DNA of 48,708 nt from Oscillospiraceae bacterium. GTDB lineage: Bacteria; Bacillota; Clostridia; HGM11514. The stretch covers positions 1 to 48,708 of the forward strand of contig SVJP01000003.1 in assembly GCA_015068925.1 (NCBI GenBank), written 5' to 3'. The position numbers were made by a program, and so were the translations under genes. This document shows positions 19,872 through 31,570 of this stretch, one piece after another (the first letter of the stretch is position 1; the number at the start of each line of letters is the position of its first letter). The notes under the pieces were generated by a model, which was not told the origin of the DNA, did not search any database, and saw only the letters and a program-made list of their open reading frames with translations.

Positions 19872-20981
19872 ATGAAATTTTCATGTGACAAAGCAACACT
19901 GAACGAAGTTGTTTCTACTGTTCAAAAATCCGTCAGTACAAGATCAAATGTTCCTGTTTTGGAAGGAATCTTGATAGAAGCATCTACAGACGGAACATTA
20001 AAATTTTTTGGTAACGATTTGGATTTAGCAATCGAAAGTCAGATGACAGCAACTGTTACAGAACCGGGAAGCATTGTTATAAATGCAAGATTTTTTGGTG
20101 ATGTTATCAGAAAATTAGAAGACAACATTTTTTATTTTCAAGCAGACCAGGAATGCAATATTAAAATGAAATGTGGTTCTGCCGAATTTTCTGTTATGGG
20201 AATTTCTGCTCATGAATTTCCTGAAATAGCAGCGGTAGAAGAAAAAGATTCTTTTTCTATTCCGGACAAGACTTTAAAAAATATGATAAAGAACACTATT
20301 TATGCGGTTTGTCTTGATGAAAATAAAGTGGCATTAACAGGTTCTTTATTCGAAATAGAAGATGGTGTATTGTCAGTTGTATCAGTTGACGGATATCGTC
20401 TTGCTATGAGAAAAGAAGAAATAGAGTCTCCTTGCGAAAACCAGTCTTTTATTATTCCTTCAAAAGTTTTAAATGAAGTGATGAAAATTTTAAAGGACAG
20501 TGAGAATGAAGTTAAAATCGGCATTTCGGAAAATAAAGTGCAGTTTGAAATAGAAAATTATAAATTAATCAGCCGTTTGCTTGAAGGAGAATTTTTAAAT
20601 TATAAACAAATTCTTCCTTCTCAGAGTAAATTAAAGGTAACAGCAGGAGTAAAAAAAATGAGTGACTGTATGGAACGTGCAGCATTGATGATTGCCAATG
20701 AAGGAACCAAATATCCGGTTAGACTATCTATCAAAACTGATAAGATTAATGTGAGCTGTGCATCCCGTTACGGAAAAATGATGGATACTGCAGAAGCAGT
20801 CACCCAAGGTGATGATTTGGAAATAGGATTTAATTATCGCTATATGTTAGATGCACTGAAGGCGTGTGAATGTGAAACTGTTGTGATGGAATTTAATACG
20901 CCTCATAGCCCCTGTATTATCAAACCGGAGAAGGGAGATCAGTTTGTTTATCTGGTTCTTCCCGTAAAAATGAAAGACTAA
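19872..20981 (+). CDS. dnaN: DNA polymerase III beta subunit
   Basis: MKFSCDKATLNEVVSTVQKSVSTRSNVPVLEGILIEA; RBS AAAGGAGA before ATG 19872. The ORF-track start at 19758 runs through oriC. Confidence 0.95.
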   Translation: MKFSCDKATLNEVVSTVQKSVSTRSNVPVLEGILIEASTDGTLKFFGNDLDLAIESQMTATVTEPGSIVINARFFGDVIRKLEDNIFYFQADQECNIKMKCGSAEFSVMGISAHEFPEIAAVEEKDSFSIPDKTLKNMIKNTIYAVCLDENKVALTGSLFEIEDGVLSVVSVDGYRLAMRKEEIESPCENQSFIIPSKVLNEVMKILKDSENEVKIGISENKVQFEIENYKLISRLLEGEFLNYKQILPSQSKLKVTAGVKKMSDCMERAALMIANEGTKYPVRLSIKTDKINVSCASRYGKMMDTAEAVTQGDDLEIGFNYRYMLDALKACECETVVMEFNTPHSPCIIKPEKGDQFVYLVLPVKMKD

Positions 20982-21199
20982 TGATGGTAATAGAAATTAC
21001 CACAGATATGATTCGTCTTGGTCAGATGTTAAAAGTTTGCGGGATTGCTGAAAACGGGGGAGCCGCGAAAGCTATGATTTTAGACGGACTTGTTACGGTA
21101 AATGGGGAAGTGACTCTACAAAGAGGAAAGCAGATTGTGCCGGGAGATATTGTAAGAGTAATGGATGAAGAAATTCTGGTACAGCGGGAAACGGTATGA
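20981..21199 (+). CDS. yaaA: S4-domain RNA-binding protein (YaaA-like)
   Basis: TTDMIRLGQMLKVCGIAENGGAAKAMILDGLVTVNGEVTLQRGKQIVPGD; position between dnaN and recF. Confidence 0.88.
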   Translation: MMVIEITTDMIRLGQMLKVCGIAENGGAAKAMILDGLVTVNGEVTLQRGKQIVPGDIVRVMDEEILVQRETV

Positions 21200-22302
21200 T
21201 TATTAATAAAATGATGCTGCATCAGTTTCGTAATTATCAGCAGCAGGAAATTGAATTTTCTCCCGGAGTAAATGTTTTATACGGAAACAATGCTCAGGGA
21301 AAAACAAATATTTTAGAAGCAATTTATTTGTTTTCTAACGGGAAATCTCACCGTGGGGTAAAAGATAAAGAATTATTGATGTTTGATCAAACCCATGGAG
21401 ATTTGACCATGTTTTTTGATGCTTACGAAAGAGAAAACAGAGCAGAGATTGAATTATTTTCTGATAAACGAAAAAAGATTCGGTTAAATGGAGTAGCATT
21501 GACCAGAGTCAGCAAAATGATTGGATATTTTCAAACGGTTTTGTTTTGTCCGGAGGATTTATATTTGATCAAGGGAGGACCGGGAGAAAGAAGAAGATTT
21601 TTAGACAGTGCCATCAGTCCTTTAAAACCAAATTATTTTACTGCTCTTGTTCAATATCAAAAAATATTGGAAAATAAAAATAAGTTACTTCGTCAAATGG
21701 GTGATTATCCTGAATTCGTCCAAACAGTGGATGTTTGGAATGAAAAAATGTGCGAAACAGGTGCAAGACTCATGGTATATCGTTCTGCATTTATAAAAAA
21801 ATTAAATGAAATTTGCGGTGAAATTTACCAAGAAATGTCAGGAGGAAAGGAACAATTACAGCTTCGTTATAAACCTTCTGCAGAAGTAATGATTGAGGAT
21901 GAAGTGTCTGTTAAAAATCAATTGTTAGAAATCATGCAGCAAACAAAAATAAGAGAACAAGCAGCAATGATGAGTTTAACAGGTCCTCACCGAGATGAAA
22001 TTGAAATGTATATTAACGGTGCTCAGGTTAAGCAATTTGCATCTCAGGGCCAGCAAAGAACGGTTGTCTTAACCATGAAAATTGCCCAAATAGAGCTTGT
22101 GAAGCAATCTGTAGGAGAATATCCGGTGTTATTACTTGATGATATTTTATCAGAGCTTGATAAAAGCAGACAAAGCTTTTTATTGGATAAAATATGTTGT
22201 AATCAGGTGATTATGACCTGTACCGATGCGTATGCCATCGGACGGGGAGAAAATAAAAGTTTTTATTCTGTTCATAACGGAACGGTAACAAAGGAGTCGT
22301 AA
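21196..22302 (+). CDS. recF: DNA replication/repair protein RecF
   Basis: Walker A LYGNNAQGKTNILEAIY; GPHRDEIEMYING; VLLLDDILSELDKSR. Confidence 0.96.
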   Translation: MIINKMMLHQFRNYQQQEIEFSPGVNVLYGNNAQGKTNILEAIYLFSNGKSHRGVKDKELLMFDQTHGDLTMFFDAYERENRAEIELFSDKRKKIRLNGVALTRVSKMIGYFQTVLFCPEDLYLIKGGPGERRRFLDSAISPLKPNYFTALVQYQKILENKNKLLRQMGDYPEFVQTVDVWNEKMCETGARLMVYRSAFIKKLNEICGEIYQEMSGGKEQLQLRYKPSAEVMIEDEVSVKNQLLEIMQQTKIREQAAMMSLTGPHRDEIEMYINGAQVKQFASQGQQRTVVLTMKIAQIELVKQSVGEYPVLLLDDILSELDKSRQSFLLDKICCNQVIMTCTDAYAIGRGENKSFYSVHNGTVTKES

Positions 22303-22559
22303 TGTATCTTCATTTGGGTCAAGATGTGGTCGTAAATACAGGAGATGTAATTGCAATTTTAGACATGGATAATACCACTGTCTCAAAAATAACAAAAGAA
22401 TTTCTAAAAGGATCGGAAGAAGAAGGATTTGTGGTAAATGTATCGGAAGATCTTCCAAAATCTTATGTGTTGTGTGAAAGAATGGGAAAACCATGTGTTT
22501 ATATTTCTCCCATTTCTTCTTCCACTTTGTTAAAAAGAGCGGAGCAAAGCCGTATTTAG
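22302..22559 (+). CDS. remB: Extracellular matrix regulator RemB/YaaB-like (DUF370)
   Basis: MYLHLGQDVVVNTGDVIAILDMDNTTVS; gene order recF-remB-gyrB. Confidence 0.82.
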   Translation: MYLHLGQDVVVNTGDVIAILDMDNTTVSKITKEFLKGSEEEGFVVNVSEDLPKSYVLCERMGKPCVYISPISSSTLLKRAEQSRI

Positions 22560-22597
22560 TGAAAAAAATTTGACATACTGTGACACAGGAGGAATAA

Positions 22598-24529
<1,932 letters not shown>

Positions 24530-24541
24530 CAGGAGTAAGCC

Positions 24542-27079
24542 ATGAAAAAATCAAATTTTGAAAATAATGATACCCACTTTTTAGAAAATCTGGAAAACCA
24601 GACCATTGTAGAAGTGGATATTGAAAAAAGAATGAAAGAGGCTTTTATTGATTATGCCATGTCTGTTATCATCAGCCGTGCTTTGCCTGATGTAAGAGAC
24701 GGCTTAAAGCCTGTTCACAGAAGAATTTTATATGCTATGTATGAAGAGCATCTGACAGCAGATAAACCCTTCTTTAAATCTGCTACCACCGTAGGTAATG
24801 TTATCGGTCGTTATCATCCTCACGGTGATGCATCTGTTTATGATGCTTTGGTTCGTATGGCGCAGGATTTTTCCCTCCGTTATCCTTTGATTGACGGTCA
24901 CGGAAACTTTGGTTCCATTGACGGTGACCCCCCTGCTGCATACCGTTATACAGAAGCAAGAATGAGTAAAATTGCCAATGAATTGCTGGCAGATATCAAT
25001 AAAGATACCGTTGATTTTGCTCCCAACTTTGATGAAAAAAGAGTGGAACCAACTGTACTTCCTACCAGAATTCCTGTATTGTTGGTAAACGGTTCTTCCG
25101 GTATTGCCGTTGGTATGGCAACCAATATTCCTTCTCATAATCTTCGTGAGGTGATTAACGGTGCCATTGCACAAATGGAAAATCCTGAAATAACAGTTGA
25201 TGAACTGATGGAATATGTAAAAGGTCCCGATTTCCCCACAAAAGCGACCATTATGGGCAGAAACGGAATCAGAAGTGCTTATGAAACAGGAAGAGGAAGA
25301 ATTATTGTCCGTGCAAAAACGGAAGTCATTGAAAATAAAGACGGAAGATATTCCATTGTGATTACCGAAATTCCTTATCAGCTGAAAAAGGTTGATTTGG
25401 TAAAATCCATTGCAGATTTGGTAAAAGATAAAAGAGTAGACGGGATTGCTGATATTCGTGATTTATCTTCTAAGCGTGTAGGATTAAAAATCATGATTGA
25501 TTTGAAACGGGATGGTAATCCACAGATTGTTTTGAATCAGCTTTATAAATTTACCCGTTTGCAGGATAGCTTCTCTATCAATATGCTTGCCATTGAAGAT
25601 GGAAAACCCAAAGTATTGAGTTTAAAACAAATTCTTCATAATTATATTAATTTCCAAAAGGAAATTGTAACCAGAAGAACCAAATTCGATTTGAAAAAGG
25701 CAAAGGAACGGATGCACATTTTAGAAGGCTTGCGAATTGCCCTTGCCAATATTGATGAAGTCATTGAAATTATCAGAAATTCTTATGATGATGCAAAAGA
25801 ACGGTTGATGGAACGGTTTGGATTTTCTGATGTTCAGGCGCAAAGCGTTTTGGATATGCGTCTGGCACAGCTGCAACGTTTGAACGGAGAAAAGATTGAA
25901 GAAGAATACAACGGTCTTGTTGCATTAACAAAAGAATATCAGGAAATTTTAGATAACGAAGAAAAATTAAAAGAAGTAATCAAAGAAGAATTAACTGCTA
26001 TTGCCGATAAATACGGGGATGACCGTCTGACGGGAATTGAAGCGGCAATTGATGATGTGGATTACGAAGACCTGATTGAAGAAAAAGAAAATGTGTTCAC
26101 CATCACCCATTATGGCTATGTAAAACGCCTTCCCGTTGAAACCTACAGAAGCCAAAAACGCGGTGGTAAAGGAATTATGGGACTGAGCACCCGTGAAGAA
26201 GACTTTATTGAAAATATGTTTGTGGCATCCACCCATGATTATATTTTGTTCTTTACTAATCGAGGCAGAATGTATCACTTAAAGGGATATCAGATTCCCG
26301 AAGCGGGCAGACATGCAAAGGGAACTCCCATTGTTAACCTGTTGCCCATTGAAAGTGATGAAAAAATTACTGCAACAATCCATGTTTCCAAGTTTGAAGA
26401 AGGAAAATTCTTGCTGATGGCAACCAAATACGGGGTTGTGAAGAAAACACCGCTGATTCAGTACGGTTCCTTAAGAAAGGGAGCATTAAATGCCATTTCC
26501 TTAGATGAAGGAGATGATCTGATTAAGGTAAAACTCACCGACGGAAATGATACCATGCTTCTCGGTACCCATCATGGTATGGCAATTAAGTTTGACGAAA
26601 AGGATGTCCGTCCCATGGGAAGAACCGCACGTGGTGTTCGCGGTATCAGATTAAAGGGTGATGATTATCTCATTGGTATGACCAACGTATCGGAAGACGG
26701 AACCTTGCTTGCAGTTACGGAAAACGGTTACGGTAAGAAAACTTCATTTGAAGAATACCGTGATCAGAGCCGTGGCGGAATGGGTATTTCGACTTATAAG
26801 ATTACCGAAAAAACAGGAAACCTGATCGGAATTGCCAATGTAACCGAGCAGGAAGATGTGATGTTGATTAACACAGAAGGTGTTATCATCCGTATGGCGG
26901 TTGCAGATATTAGTGAATACAAACGTGCAACCCAAGGAGTTCGTCTGATTAAAATGGCAGACGGAGTGAAGGTGGTATCATTAGCCATCACCGACCATGA
27001 GGAAGAAGAGGAAGAGGTTGTAACAGAAGAAACAACGGAAATCCAGGAAAATTCCCAACCTCCTGAAATTGAAGAATAA
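24542..27079 (+). CDS. gyrA: DNA gyrase subunit A
   Basis: [41 protein letters not shown]; GyrA-box QKRGGKG. Confidence 0.97.
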   Translation: MKKSNFENNDTHFLENLENQTIVEVDIEKRMKEAFIDYAMSVIISRALPDVRDGLKPVHRRILYAMYEEHLTADKPFFKSATTVGNVIGRYHPHGDASVYDALVRMAQDFSLRYPLIDGHGNFGSIDGDPPAAYRYTEARMSKIANELLADINKDTVDFAPNFDEKRVEPTVLPTRIPVLLVNGSSGIAVGMATNIPSHNLREVINGAIAQMENPEITVDELMEYVKGPDFPTKATIMGRNGIRSAYETGRGRIIVRAKTEVIENKDGRYSIVITEIPYQLKKVDLVKSIADLVKDKRVDGIADIRDLSSKRVGLKIMIDLKRDGNPQIVLNQLYKFTRLQDSFSINMLAIEDGKPKVLSLKQILHNYINFQKEIVTRRTKFDLKKAKERMHILEGLRIALANIDEVIEIIRNSYDDAKERLMERFGFSDVQAQSVLDMRLAQLQRLNGEKIEEEYNGLVALTKEYQEILDNEEKLKEVIKEELTAIADKYGDDRLTGIEAAIDDVDYEDLIEEKENVFTITHYGYVKRLPVETYRSQKRGGKGIMGLSTREEDFIENMFVASTHDYILFFTNRGRMYHLKGYQIPEAGRHAKGTPIVNLLPIESDEKITATIHVSKFEEGKFLLMATKYGVVKKTPLIQYGSLRKGALNAISLDEGDDLIKVKLTDGNDTMLLGTHHGMAIKFDEKDVRPMGRTARGVRGIRLKGDDYLIGMTNVSEDGTLLAVTENGYGKKTSFEEYRDQSRGGMGISTYKITEKTGNLIGIANVTEQEDVMLINTEGVIIRMAVADISEYKRATQGVRLIKMADGVKVVSLAITDHEEEEEEVVTEETTEIQENSQPPEIEE

Positions 27080-27084
27080 GAAGA

Positions 27085-27117
27085 CGGGAGCCGATTTTTC
27101 GGCTTCTGTTTTTTTGG
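27085..27117 (+). terminator. gyrA intrinsic terminator
   Basis: agccga-tttt-tcggct followed by TCTGTTTTTTT. Confidence 0.65.
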
Positions 27118-27147
27118 AAAAATTTTCCTGTTGATTTTAAAAAAAAA

Positions 27148-27176
27148 TTTACAAATGCCTTTCATTGTGATATAAT
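27148..27176 (+). promoter_or_regulatory. Promoter of leader RNA module A
   Basis: TTTACA - N17 - TATAAT. Confidence 0.6.
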
Positions 27177-27183
27177 TTAAATT

Positions 27184-27373
27184 GCCAAATCAATTTAAAA
27201 CGTTTTAAATGGGGTATCTATACTCTTTTTTCGCGTACTAAACTTGAGAATTTGTTAAAAATGCAAATTCCATTTAAATTTGTATGGCTTATGCTCTGTT
27301 CAATTTAAATTGGTTTGGCGACTATCGGAGTTTGCGTTTTTGATGCGTCTGCTTCGGTGGGCGTATTTTTTAT
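27184..27373 (+). ncRNA. Leader RNA module A: long-range closing stem plus UUCG-tetraloop terminator upstream of an AbrB-like gene
   Basis: P1 27184-27199 pairs with 27304-27319 (16 bp, one G-U). Terminator stem 27343-27366 with cUUCGg loop and U-tract. Competing pairing AUCGGAG (27324-27330) with CUUCGGU (27352-27358). Confidence 0.7.
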
Positions 27374-27400
27374 TAGGAGGAAAAAAAGAAGGGAAATATT

Positions 27401-27673
27401 GTGGATGCATTAGGCAGATTTACCGTTCCTATTAAGTACAGAAAAATCATGAATATCAACCCGGGGGACGAATTGGATGTGGCGTATCAGAATGGAATGT
27501 TATTGGTGAAAAAATTAAGTCAGAGCTGTATTTTTTGTGACAAGGATGAAGAGTTATTCTCTTTTGAAGAACGGATGATTTGTAAAACCTGTTTGGAAAA
27601 ACTAAATGAAAAAAAACAAACAAGAAAGAATAGTGCAAAGGTTTCCATTCGTCGGCATGTAAGGGGACGATAA
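27401..27673 (+). CDS. AbrB/SpoVT-like DNA-binding protein with C-terminal zinc ribbon (copy A)
   Basis: VDALGRFTVPIKYRKIMNINPGDELDV + CIFCDKDEELFSFEERMICKTCLEKL; GTG start as given, true start uncertain. Confidence 0.8.
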   Translation: MDALGRFTVPIKYRKIMNINPGDELDVAYQNGMLLVKKLSQSCIFCDKDEELFSFEERMICKTCLEKLNEKKQTRKNSAKVSIRRHVRGR

Positions 27674-27674
27674 T

Positions 27675-27706
27675 GAGGGTGTAGCAAACTAATTTTGCTA
27701 CACCTC
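27675..27706 (+). terminator. Terminator after AbrB-like copy A
   Basis: ggtgtagcaaa / tttgctacacc inverted repeat. Confidence 0.65.
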
Positions 27707-27792
27707 CATTTCTTTTTGGCAAAAACCCTTGACAAAACAGAGAAAAAATGGGATAATAGAAGGGATATGAATTTTGTTTCGGAGGATAGATT

Positions 27793-27975
27793 ATGAAGTA
27801 TGCGGCGGCAGGAATTGTACTTTTAGGTGCATTGCTTTCTTATTTGTCGAAATCCTTGTATCGATGGCTGAAAAAGAGTGAGCCTGAGGAAAAAAGTGTG
27901 CTTAAAATTAAATTTGCAGGACTGGGAATTGTGATGGTCGGCGTTGTACTTTTGTTGATATCGGAAGGAAGGTAA
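27793..27975 (+). CDS. Small (60 aa) membrane protein of unknown function
   Basis: Two hydrophobic segments; good RBS (TTTCGGAGG) and short gap to valS. Confidence 0.65.
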   Translation: MKYAAAGIVLLGALLSYLSKSLYRWLKKSEPEEKSVLKIKFAGLGIVMVGVVLLLISEGR

Positions 27976-27988
27976 GGAGGAAGTTTCT

Positions 27989-30625
27989 ATGGAACAAAAA
28001 AACCTGGAAAAGGTATATAATCCGAAAGAATTTGAAGAAAAAATCTATGAAATGTGGAGTGAAAACGGGTATTTCGGTGCTGACCCTGTCAGCAAGAAGG
28101 AAGCATTTTCCATTGTAATTCCCCCTCCCAATGTAACAGGTCAGCTTCATATGGGACATGCTCTTAACGTTACCTTGCAGGATATTCTGGTTCGTTATAA
28201 GAGAATGGCGGGGTTTGAGACCTTGTGGGTTCCCGGCTATGACCATGCAGGGATTGCCACCCAGATTAAAGTGGAAGAAGTTCTTCGGAAAGAAGAGGGT
28301 CTGACCCGTTATGATTTGGGAAGAGAAAAGTTTTTGGACCGTGTTTGGGATTGGAAAAATAAATACGGCAGCACCATTGTAAACCAGATTAAGAGAATGG
28401 GTTGCTCTTGTGACTGGAGCAGAGAACGGTTCACCATGGATGAAGGCTGTTCCAAAGCCGTTCGTCGAGTGTTTGTTGATTTATATGAAAAGGGTCTAAT
28501 CTATCAGGGAAGCCGTATCATCAACTGGTGTCCCAATTGTATCACTGCTCTTTCTGATGCGGAAGTAGAATATCAGGAACAGGCAGGTCATTTTTGGCAC
28601 ATTAAATATCCTGTAAAAGACAGTGATGAATATGTAATTTTGGCAACCACCCGTCCTGAAACCTTGCTGGGTGATACTGCAGTTGCAGTTAACCCCAATG
28701 ATGAAAGATATAAGCATTTGGTTGGTAAAACCTTGATTCTGCCCCTTGTTGGAAGAGAAATTCCTCTCATTGCAGATGATTATGTTGATATGGAATTCGG
28801 TACAGGCGTGGTAAAAATCACCCCTGCTCATGACCCTAACGATTTCGAGGTTGGTCTGCGTCATAATTTAGAGCAGATTAAGGTATTAAATGACGATGCC
28901 ACCGTCAATGAACATGGCGGAAAGTACTGCGGACTGGATAGATATGAAGCCAGAAAGCAGATGGTAAAGGATTTGGAAGAACAGGGTCTTTTGGTGGAAG
29001 TGGAAGACCATGCTCACAATGTTGGTCAGTGCTACCGTTGCGGAACCACGGTAGAACCCATGACCTCCAAGCAATGGTTTGTGAAAATGGAACCTCTGGC
29101 AGTAGAGGCGTTGAGAGTGGTAAAGGACGGCACCATTTCCTTTATTCCCGACCGTTTCTCCAAGACTTACTTAAATTGGATGGAAAATGTGCATGACTGG
29201 TGTATTTCCCGTCAGCTTTGGTGGGGACACAGAATCCCTGCATTCTATTGCGATAAGTGCGGTGAAACCACCGTTTCTGAACACGATATTACCACATGCC
29301 CCAAGTGCGGCGGCAATGTAAAGCAGGACGAGGATGTACTGGATACCTGGTTCAGCTCCGCCCTGTGGCCTTTCTCCACCTTGGGTTGGCCTGAAGATAC
29401 GGAAGAATTGAAAAAATTCTATCCCACAAGCGTATTGGTTACCGCTTACGATATTATCTTCTTCTGGGTTGCAAGAATGATTTTCTCCGGTATGGAGCAG
29501 AAAAAGGAAATGCCCTTCAAACATGTATTCATTCACGGTATCGTCCGTGACGAACAGGGCAGAAAGATGAGTAAATCCTTAGGAAACGGCATTGACCCCT
29601 TAAAGGTCATTGATGAATACGGTACTGATGCACTTCGGTTTACTCTGGTAACAGGCAACTCCCCCGGAAATGACATTCGTTTCTCTTGGGACAGAGTGGC
29701 ATCCAGCCGTAACTTTGCCAACAAGATTTGGAATGCATCCCGTTTTGTGCTGATGAACCTGAATGTGGACAGCTGTGATTTGCCCGACGAAAGCTTGTTG
29801 CAAACCGAAGATAAATGGATTTTGAGCCGTCTGAATAAGGTTGCAGCACAGGTAAACGAAAACCTGGATAAATACGAATTGGGTATTGCATCTGCAAACC
29901 TTTACGACTTTATCTGGGATGAATTCTGCGATTGGTACATTGAATTGGTAAAACCCCGTTTGTACGGTGAAGATAAGGATGCCAATGAAAGTGCACAACG
30001 AGTGCTTTGCTATGTGCTTTCCAAAACCTTGTGTCTGCTTCATCCCTTCATGCCCTTCATCACCGAAGAAATTTGGCAATGTCTGCCTCACGGCGAGGAA
30101 GAAAGCATTATGGTTCAGGCATATCCTACCTATTCTGATGCTTTGTCCTTTGAGCAGGAAGAAAATAAGATGGAGCAAATCATGCAGATGATTAAGAGCA
30201 TCCGTAACCTTCGTTCCGAAATGAACGTTCCTCCGTCCCGTAAAGCACAGGTGATGGTGGTAACAGAAGCATCCGATGTGTTTGGTTCTGCTTCCCCCTT
30301 CTTTGAAAAGCTGTGTTCTGCAAGCGGATTGACTGTTTTGGCAGACGAAAGCGGAATCCCCGAGGATACCGTATCTGTTGTCATCCCCGGTGCAAAAGCA
30401 TTCCTGCCCTTGGGCGAATTGGTGGACAAGCAGAAGGAACTGGAACGTCTGGAAAAGGAAAAATCCCGTCTGGAAGATGAAATCAAACGAGTTGACGGCA
30501 AACTGGCAAACGAAAAGTTTGTTTCCAAAGCACCTGCTCACTTGGTAGAACAAGAACGAGAAAAGAAACAAAAATATCAGGAAATGCTGGATGAAATATT
30601 GGCAAGCATTGAAAAGATGAAATAA
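27989..30625 (+). CDS. valS: Valyl-tRNA synthetase
   Basis: [29 protein letters not shown]-terminal coiled-coil arm. Confidence 0.97.
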   Translation: MEQKNLEKVYNPKEFEEKIYEMWSENGYFGADPVSKKEAFSIVIPPPNVTGQLHMGHALNVTLQDILVRYKRMAGFETLWVPGYDHAGIATQIKVEEVLRKEEGLTRYDLGREKFLDRVWDWKNKYGSTIVNQIKRMGCSCDWSRERFTMDEGCSKAVRRVFVDLYEKGLIYQGSRIINWCPNCITALSDAEVEYQEQAGHFWHIKYPVKDSDEYVILATTRPETLLGDTAVAVNPNDERYKHLVGKTLILPLVGREIPLIADDYVDMEFGTGVVKITPAHDPNDFEVGLRHNLEQIKVLNDDATVNEHGGKYCGLDRYEARKQMVKDLEEQGLLVEVEDHAHNVGQCYRCGTTVEPMTSKQWFVKMEPLAVEALRVVKDGTISFIPDRFSKTYLNWMENVHDWCISRQLWWGHRIPAFYCDKCGETTVSEHDITTCPKCGGNVKQDEDVLDTWFSSALWPFSTLGWPEDTEELKKFYPTSVLVTAYDIIFFWVARMIFSGMEQKKEMPFKHVFIHGIVRDEQGRKMSKSLGNGIDPLKVIDEYGTDALRFTLVTGNSPGNDIRFSWDRVASSRNFANKIWNASRFVLMNLNVDSCDLPDESLLQTEDKWILSRLNKVAAQVNENLDKYELGIASANLYDFIWDEFCDWYIELVKPRLYGEDKDANESAQRVLCYVLSKTLCLLHPFMPFITEEIWQCLPHGEEESIMVQAYPTYSDALSFEQEENKMEQIMQMIKSIRNLRSEMNVPPSRKAQVMVVTEASDVFGSASPFFEKLCSASGLTVLADESGIPEDTVSVVIPGAKAFLPLGELVDKQKELERLEKEKSRLEDEIKRVDGKLANEKFVSKAPAHLVEQEREKKQKYQEMLDEILASIEKMK

Positions 30626-30635
30626 AACTACAAGA

Positions 30636-30671
30636 TGAAGAACCGTCAGGGTTATCCCGGCGGTTCTTTTT
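30636..30671 (+). terminator. valS intrinsic terminator
   Basis: agaaccgtcaggg / cccggcggttcttttt hairpin. Confidence 0.65.
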
Positions 30672-30702
30672 GTTTGGGGCCTTTCGACGCGGAAATAAAA
30701 AA

Positions 30703-30729
30703 AAGCCTCCCTCCTCATAGAGGAGGGCT
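30703..30729 (-). terminator. Terminator after AbrB-like copy B
   Basis: aagcctccctcctc / gaggagggctt hairpin, T-tract on the minus strand. Confidence 0.65.
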
Positions 30730-30745
30730 TGTAAAACAGAAGCCT

Positions 30746-30979
30746 CTACCAATGTTTTTCTGTTAATTTTTTCAAACATTCTCTGCAGACGGCTCGTTCT
30801 TCAAAAAAAAATAAATCCTCTGTGCCGTCACAAAAAACACAACCTTGCCCTGCCTTTTTAATCACCAAAGCACCCTTTTGGCAGGTAACATCCAATTCGT
30901 CTCCGTGATTGATATTCAACATTCTTCTGAACTTGACGGGAATCACAAATCTTCCCAAAGAATCCACTTCGTTTCTCAT
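30746..30979 (-). CDS. AbrB/SpoVT-like DNA-binding protein with zinc ribbon (copy B)
   Basis: MRNEVDSLGRFVIPVKFRRMLNINHGDELDV + CVFCDGTEDLFFFEERAVCRECLKKL; start ATG 30979 after GGAGGAG. Confidence 0.85.
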   Translation of the reverse strand: MRNEVDSLGRFVIPVKFRRMLNINHGDELDVTCQKGALVIKKAGQGCVFCDGTEDLFFFEERAVCRECLKKLTEKHW

Positions 30980-30999
30980 AAAAACTCCTCCAAACAATA

Positions 31000-31193
31000 A
31001 AAAATGCGCCTACCGAAGCAGACGCATAAAAACGCAAACTCCGATAGTCGCGAAACCAATTAAAACAAAAGGGATAATCATGTTACCACATTTGATGGAA
31101 TTTGCATTTTTTCCAACATAAAATATGGTAACAAAAATAAAGCATATTTAATCAAAAATATCCCTTTTTTTGTTTATTTTAAATCAGTTTCGC
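31000..31193 (-). ncRNA. Leader RNA module B (homologue of module A)
   Basis: P1 arms 31159-31193 and 31050-31076 (GCGAAAC.../...GGUUUCGC); terminator 31000-31027 with UUCG loop; tail nearly identical to module A. Confidence 0.7.
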
Positions 31194-31199
31194 ATAATT

Positions 31200-31228
31200 A
31201 TTATATCACATTTTTTAAACTTTATCAA
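31200..31228 (-). promoter_or_regulatory. Promoter of leader RNA module B
   Basis: Minus strand TTGATA (rc 31223-31228) - N17 - TATAAT (rc 31200-31205). Confidence 0.6.
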
Positions 31229-31248
31229 TACTTATTTATAAATTATAC

Positions 31249-31297
31249 GAAAAATTCGTGGCAAAGGCTCCGGCTCACCTGGTAGAACAAGAACGGG
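31249..31297 (+). pseudogene. Remnant of a divergent valS 3' segment
   Basis: Translates as [17 protein letters not shown] versus intact Val[18 protein letters not shown] (30512-30562), with many synonymous differences. Confidence 0.85.
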
Positions 31298-31313
31298 GTA
31301 TTTATTTTTTGTA

Positions 31314-31342
31314 TTGTAATTTAAAATGGAATGTGGTATAAT
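31314..31342 (+). promoter_or_regulatory. Promoter of RNA module C
   Basis: TTGTAA - N17 - TATAAT with TGTGG upstream. Confidence 0.6.
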
Positions 31343-31345
31343 ATA

Positions 31346-31570
31346 GTTACCACATTTTTTACTTTAATTTAATATGCCAATGAACCCATACCAATTATTG
31401 TATGTATATTTGGGGGACAAGGTCATACGCTATAGTAAAAAGCGTATGCTCTTCTCTTTGTCATAGCCTTGTCCTCATGAGCATATGGTAAGTAAAAAGT
31501 GTGGTAACTTTTGAGAGAGCCCCTGCGTTTTTTAGGTGCGTGGCTCTGCAAAGGGTTACGCACTTTTTTA
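31346..31570 (+). ncRNA. Structured RNA module C
   Basis: P1 31346-31364/31490-31508 (19 bp); P2 31372-31377/31481-31486; P3 31413-31422/31467-31476; P4 31424-31431/31441-31448; terminator 31536-31563 with GCAA loop then U6. Confidence 0.75.

Noticed and set aside
27184-27373. T-box leader
   Set aside because: No T-box consensus (AGGGUGGNACCGCG-like) or specifier-loop architecture, despite proximity to valS; the leader precedes an AbrB-like gene, not the synthetase.
29600-30718. 372-aa antisense ORF across valS
   Set aside because: Opposite strand of a highly conserved gene; Cys/Phe-rich, no domain, no RBS. A typical shadow ORF.
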